Assembly (NCBI GenBank): GCA_038501195.1 | Contig: JBBPUQ010000002.1 | Coordinates: forward strand, 248,001 to 312,000 | Direction: 5' to 3' | Length of the DNA stretch: 64,000 nt | Source of the DNA: Nemania diffusa | Lineage: Eukaryota > Ascomycota > Sordariomycetes > Xylariales > Xylariaceae | Shown here: positions 58,621 through 64,000 of the stretch, piece after piece | Numbering within the stretch: position 1 is the first letter of the stretch | How the letters are laid out: every line of letters starts with the position of its first letter | The notes under the pieces: generated by a model | Database searches by the model: none | Told to the model about the DNA's origin: nothing | What the model saw: only the letters and a program-made list of their open reading frames with translations | Program-made: the position numbers and the translations under genes

Positions 58621-59620
58621 GATTTTCCATTTTTAGCAAGATCTCAACTTTGTAAACATGTTGCAGAAGTCTGTTGCAAAAGTTTGTTTTACTATAAAAA
58701 GTTTTAAACAGAAATTTATTACAGAAGTTTGTTTTATATACAAAAACGTTTTAATACTTTTATTATTTAAGCTTTTATTTCTGTTTTATAAAATATATAT
58801 AGCTGATTTTAAAATGAAGCTATTTTTAAACATATATACTACTATTAATTTAATCAACGTTCAGTTTTGCAATTATTTTGTAATATTTATATTTTTAAAA
58901 CTTTTTTAAATAAACTTAAACAATAACTTTTTGTATTTGAACTAAATTTTTTTAGCTTTATATTTATAGCAACTATATTTTATTAATTTTATTTTTTATT
59001 TAATAAATAATACTAATTTAATATTTAATTAAAAATGCTTTTTAGTTTGTTTAAATTTAAAAACTATATTGTAACACTTTAAAAATAAACTTGTTTATAT
59101 TTATAATATTTAGTTGTTATTAAATAGTATATATTATAAACTTTAATATTTTTTGTTTTAAAATAAATAAATTTTTGTTTAAAAATTGTTTTTTTAATAA
59201 CTAAATTATAAAATATATACTATATAAAAAGTTTTTGTTAAAAGTTCAATATTATTGAAATGTTATATATAAAAAAGCTTAAATAACTATAAAAATAGCT
59301 TTTAAATTTTAATATAAGCTAATTTGTTCAATTTTATTGCTTGTTTGTTATTTAGCTTTATTAATTAAAATATATAAATAATAAATTTATAATAGCTTAT
59401 TAAAATTAAACAAAATTAGTTTATTAGTAGAAAAAAAACTAAGCGTTAAATTTATAGAGCTAATTTTAAGCTTTTGTTGTATTAAAAACAGCTGTTTATA
59501 AGTTAAAAATTTTAAATTTAAATTTAAGTTTAGCTTTTTTATATGCAACTTTAGTTTTATATTTGTATTTAATTTACGCTATTTAATTAAGTTAATTAGC
59601 TGTTTTTTTAAATATATAGC

Positions 59621-60290
59621 TTGTTTATATTGTTTAAAACTACTTTTTTTTGTAAAAGCAGCTTTATATATATTACAAAAAAACAGTTTTTTTTTAAAGT
59701 ATATAGCTTGTTTATATTGTTTAAAACTACTTTTTTACATAAAAACAGTTTTATATATATTATAAAAAAACAGTTTTTTTTTAAAGTATATAGTTTGTTT
59801 ATATTGTTTAAAACTACTTTTTTATATAAAAGCAGCTCTGTATATATTACAAAAAAACAGTTTTTTTTTAAAGTATATAGTTTGTTTATACTGTTTAAAA
59901 TAACTTTTTACTGCAAAAGTAGCTCTATATATATTATAAAAAAACAGTTTATTTTTAAAGTATATAGCTTGTTTATACTGTTTAAAATTACTTTTTTTTA
60001 CAAAAGCAGCTTTATATATGTTATAAAAAAACAGTTTTTTTTTAAAGTATATAGCTTGTTTATACTGCTTAAAATAACTTTTTTTTATAAAAACAGCTTT
60101 ATATATGTTATAAAAAAACAGTTTTTTTTTAAAGTATATAACTTATTTATACTATTTAAAATCACTTTTTTATACAAAAGTAGTTTTATATATATTATAA
60201 AAAAACAGTTTTTTTTTAAAATATATAGTTTGTTTATACTACTTAAAATTACTTTTTTTTACAAAAGCAGTTTTACAATTTTTATAAAAA
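59621..60290. repeat. 87-bp tandem array, about 7.7 copies
   Basis: The unit begins near TTGTTTATATTGTTTAAAAC and recurs 87 bp later (59621, 59708, ...), up to about 60290, with about 5-15% divergence between copies. Because 87 is a multiple of three, one plus-strand frame stays open for 224 codons and reads a 29-residue unit (LFILFKTTF...KKQFFFKVYS) repeatedly. Its codon and residue content follows the base composition, so I do not call it a gene. Confidence 0.9.
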
Positions 60291-61849
60291 CATAAAAACA
60301 TATTTCAATAATTTTTTATATTGTAGTTATATGCTTCAATATTTTTAAAATGTTTATAGTTTTTATAAAAGTAACAAGTTTTGTTTAAAAAAAACTTTTT
60401 TAAACATAACTTGCAATTAAACGTTATATTTAAATAGTAATAATTAACTATATAACATATATACAAGCTTACTAACAACTAAAATATATAATAAACCGGG
60501 TATAAAAAGTTATACATTTTACTATTAATTTATAGCTTAACTAGCAGTAAAACATTATATACAAATTGTTATAGCAAACATTTAATTTTTTTTAGCTATA
60601 ACTTAACTTTTTAAATTTTATTACTTATTATATTACAAAAAACAGCAAGTATATTATTTTATAAAATTAACTAAATAACTACGTTTATATTTTATATAAT
60701 GTTAATATTATATTTACTTTATTTATAATTAGTTATTATAGTAGTAAACTTTATAGTTAAGCGCTTTAAATTTTAATTAAAAATATAATCGAAATTTTAA
60801 TTATTAACAGTGCTTTAATATTTTGTTTTTATTACAATATTATATTGAAAGTAATTCTTAATAGTTGCTTTTATTAAATAGTTTATAAAAAAAACTAAAA
60901 AAAAACATATTTAATTAAAACTAATTTTAAAGTATAGTTTATTTATATTTAAGTTTGAAGTTTTAGTTTTTAGCTGTTGCAACTTAAAATATAGTTAATA
61001 TACAATTTTATATAAAAACTGTTTAAGCGTTAGATTTTTTTTGTTAATATTTAATACTATTATAGCTTGATTGCATTTTTTTAGCATTTTAATTTGTACT
61101 TTCGTTTAACTAAAAGTAATATTGCAATTTTAAAATATTAATTAAACAAAAAAAACGTTTTATTTATAAAATAAATAAAAAACTTTTTTTTTATAGTAAT
61201 TAACTAATAAAATTGTTAAATATATATTAAACTTAATTTAACTAATACTGTAATTTCAAACAATCTAAAACAAAATGCTATATAATTTATTATATAAGCA
61301 ATAATTAAATTAGCAATATTTTTATATAAAGTATCTGTTATAAAGTTAAAAAATTCGACTTTAGAATTAATTTAGCAATTACAACTTCTATTGTAATAAA
61401 AGCTTTTTAATAAAACTTAAATAAATATTAGTTTGCAGTATTTCGAAAAGCTTTTAAAACTGCATGTTATTATTGTTAATAATTTGTTGTAGCTTGCTAA
61501 GTCAATTTATATAGTTCGAAATGCTTATATTACAAAAAACATAAATTACTATATAGTTTATTAAAGTATAAAAAAGCTATTTTAGTTCAGGTTTTTTAGT
61601 TTTAAAATTATGTTAATTATATTAAATATATAACTACTGCTTTAATAAAGCAAAAATAACTAAAGCTATATATCGCTTTACAAAGTTTATACAATTAAAA
61701 CTTAAAAACAAGTTATTTTTTGTATAATTTGTTACAATATAACTATTGTTATTAAAAATAAAGTTTGTGCAGTTATATACTGCATTAAAAAAAAAGCTAA
61801 AAAAACTAGAGTTTAATTATAGCTGAAGTATTATCTAATTGCAGTATTT

Positions 61850-62000
61850 AATTAACTGATTTTAATATTTAATTTGATTTTAATGTCCAATTTAGTTTTA
61901 ATATTTTTAATTTTAGTTTTTAGCTTAGTTTTAATATTTTTAATTTTAGTTTTTAATTTAGTTTTAATGTTTAATTTAATTTTAATTTTTAACATAATTA
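61850..62000. repeat. Short AT-rich tandem repeats (TTTTAATTTTTAATTTAG type)
   Basis: Repeated words around GTTTTAATATTTTTAATTTT, roughly 37-40 bp apart, two to three copies with drift, inside the AT block. Confidence 0.5.
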
Positions 62001-62479
62001 AAAAAAATCAATAGATATTTTAATAACTTTTTAATATATTATTTTCGTACTTTTTTTTTAGTATAAAATAACAAGCTAGGTTTTTTAAAGTTGTTTTAGT
62101 ATTTATGAAATATTTTTTTCTAAATTGTTACAAATAAACAAACTTTTAAAAGTTTACAAAGCTTTCAAGTTGTATAAATTAAGTTTGAATTATGTTTTTT
62201 TTTTTTTACTTGTATATAGCTATAGTTATTTTATATTTAGTCGCTTTTTTTTCGGATTAGCTTTTTTATGTTCAAACTAGCTAGCTTTTTATTAACAGTA
62301 TTAAGTAGCTCTTTGTTAACAGTATTAAATAACTTGTTTTTAAAACTTAAGTTTAAAGCTTTTAAATTATTATAACTACTATAATTAATATTATACTTTT
62401 TATTTTTTAAGTTTTATACTTTAACATTATAATCGCTTTTAGTAGTGGACTTAGTTTATATATTGTAATAGTAATTAAA

Positions 62480-62730
62480 TAAATAATTAAAACAAAAAAA
62501 AATAAAAAAGTAAAGCTAAAAATAGAAAAAAAGAGCTTTAAATAAAAAAGTTGTATTAATAAAATTGTGTTGATATAGCAATAATAGCTAGAAGTAAAAA
62601 CAACGTTGTAGTATAAAAAAGCAAAGCTGAAAAAAAAGCTTTAAATAAAAACGATATTGTAGTATAAAAAAACAAAGTTAAAAATAAAAAAAAAAAGCTT
62701 TAAATAAAAAAGTTGTATCGATATAATAAC
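62480..62730. repeat. Imperfect ~70-bp tandem repeat
   Basis: AGCTTTAAATAAAAA followed by a GTTGTAGTATAAAAAA-type segment recurs about three times (near 62532, 62637 and 62697) with indels. Confidence 0.55.
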
Positions 62731-62751
62731 TAGTTAATGTTTTTTTCTGTT

Positions 62752-62800
62752 TTTATTTACTTTTTTTTACTTTTTTTTACTTTTTTTTACTTTTTGTTAA
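62752..62800. repeat. 10-bp microsatellite (ACTTTTTTTT)n
   Basis: Three to four head-to-tail copies of TTTACTTTTT-type units in the AT block. Confidence 0.75.
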
Positions 62801-64000
62801 CTTTTATACACTTTTTGTTTTAGTTATAAAAATATATTAGTACTTAATTAAACATAAACAAAAGTATAAGTTGAAATAGAAAAGTTGCAGCAAAAACAAC
62901 CCAAACAGTAAAAAAAAGTTCGTTTAACAGTTTGTAGCTTTTTTTGTTTAGTTGTTACAAAAACCTAAAGTAATAAAAAATGCAGCTTAAATATAACTAT
63001 AACTTTTTTAACTTATAAAAAATAAAAGAAATTTTATATTATAAACATAAATATTATTTGTATATTTTTAACTGTTATTTATATAAAACTATATATATTT
63101 TATTTATTATATATATTTATATATTATAAAGTTTGTACAAAAAGTTTTTAAATTACTTTTTAGTTCTTTATTTTGCATTATTGTTTTTTTTTTTAAAACT
63201 TTAAGTTTGTTAAAGTATAAAAACTAGCTAAAACTACATTATTACAAACTAGTTTATTTTACTATTTTTATAACGTTTATTATATTTAATAAATATTTAA
63301 ATTATTATTTATAAATCAAAAAAAAGTTAGTAAACATTTTTAAACATTAAAGTATAAACAAAAAAAAAAAAGTTATAAAATATATTAAAAAGTTTAGTAT
63401 ACTTAAATGTATTAAAACAGCTATAAGCTTTATATAGTAGTACTTAAAAATAAACAATATATATATTTTTTGTAGCTTTTGCTAATAAAATAAAAACGAT
63501 TTTTTGCTTTAAAATTTGTTTATTTGTTTTAAAGCTAAAATAATAGCAATAACAATAGCAACTTAAAAAGAAATAATAACAAAAATAAAAACGTTAACAA
63601 TATTAAACGCAAAAACAAAACTAAAAATAACAAAAATAGCAGCAAAATAAACAATGATAATAGTGCTAGTAGCAGTTATAGTTATATATATGTTTTATTT
63701 AAACGTTTAATTAATTAAGCGCTTAATTAAAACGAAACTAAATTTGCTATAAAAAAGCGAGTTTAATTTATATTATTTAAAACAAATGCAATAAGTGCTT
63801 AATTAAACGAAACTGATATAAAAACTACAGCTATTACAAAAAGTACTATAAACGTACATTTAAAAAAAAAAAGATGTGTTTTTTAAAAAAAGTAAAAACA
63901 TAAATATAAAAAATTACTAAAGTTGTTATGTTCAAAGTTAACAGTAGTTGTTAATAATAGTATTTATAACTTGTTATAGCTAAAATACAAAAAAAATTAA

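Larger units (their letters stand above)
58630..64000. other. Extremely AT-rich block (AT isochore)
   Basis: Composition falls abruptly near 58630 to roughly 15-20% G+C and stays there to the window end. No gene is recognisable; open frames are AT-biased Phe/Lys/Ile/Tyr translations. Residual C is found before both A and T at similar frequency in the lines I counted. It contains the 87-bp array (59621-60290) and smaller A/T-rich tandem repeats. Such blocks in ascomycetes are usually repeat-induced-mutation relics at subtelomeres or centromeres. Confidence 0.9.

Noticed and set aside
59621..60295. 224-codon open frame across the 87-bp array as a gene
   Set aside because: The residues (Phe, Lys, Ile, Tyr, Leu) are what 15-20% G+C DNA gives; repetition of one stop-free 87-bp unit explains the open frame. 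Kept as a repeat and a finding.

Overview
The window reads as nuclear chromosomal DNA of a filamentous ascomycete (Pezizomycotina, probably Sordariomycetes). Genes carry short GT-AG introns of about 48-80 nt, often with CTAAC/CTGAC-like branch points. The gene set is typically fungal: Clr5-ankyrin, HET-tail, NLR, Pth11-type membrane protein, Trs130, Ilm1, NatB auxiliary subunit and Cox23. No bacterial-style operons, rRNA or intact tRNA were seen. All gene models come from reading the sequence. In the confident models the exon phases close exactly, but no transcript or database check was possible.

Layout. 0.9-7.1 kb: a CAMK-like Ser/Thr kinase, a secreted M20 peptidase, and methylthioribose-1-phosphate isomerase (MRI1, minus). 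7.5-8.9 kb: a small glycine-zipper membrane ORF and a 13-bp tandem repeat. 8.9-18.3 kb: a Clr5-ankyrin protein converging on TRAPPII subunit Trs130. 19.3-20.4 kb: a frameshifted thioesterase-like gene. 20.4-23.6 kb: gene-poor. 23.6-26.4 kb: an eight-exon tyrosinase with an unusual N-terminal extension. 27.3-27.9 kb: a HET-protein tail relic with an 18-bp minisatellite. 28.1-32.5 kb: a mitochondrially targeted thiamine-diphosphate enzyme and geranylgeranyltransferase I beta (CDC43). 33.4 kb: a 178-bp foldback (MITE-like) element. 34.2-35.5 kb: a seven-helix rhodopsin-domain protein, followed by an FG-GAP-repeat relic. 37.7-45.0 kb: ILM1, NAA25/MDM20 (ten exons) and COX23. 47.4-52.2 kb: a carboxymuconolactone-decarboxylase-like gene converging on an intact NB-ARC NLR. 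55.3-56.2 kb: a second, truncated NLR-type gene (DUF7708-like). 56.7-57.6 kb: a SAM methyltransferase. 58.6-64.0 kb: a continuous extremely AT-rich block with an 87-bp tandem array and no credible gene.

How the genes relate. The housekeeping genes are unrelated in pathway: methionine salvage, Golgi trafficking, prenylation, N-terminal acetylation, COX assembly. They alternate with accessory loci: NLRs, the HET relic, Clr5-ankyrin, tyrosinase, methyltransferase and the CMD-like gene. The accessory part becomes dominant and decayed toward the right end, where the sequence passes into an AT isochore. This resembles a subtelomeric or centromere-proximal transition, but no telomere repeat is present. 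The most interesting items are the tyrosinase with its N-terminal domain, the intact NLR beside a truncated one, the frame-preserving 87-bp array, the foldback element, and the thioesterase gene with two successive +1 frame shifts.
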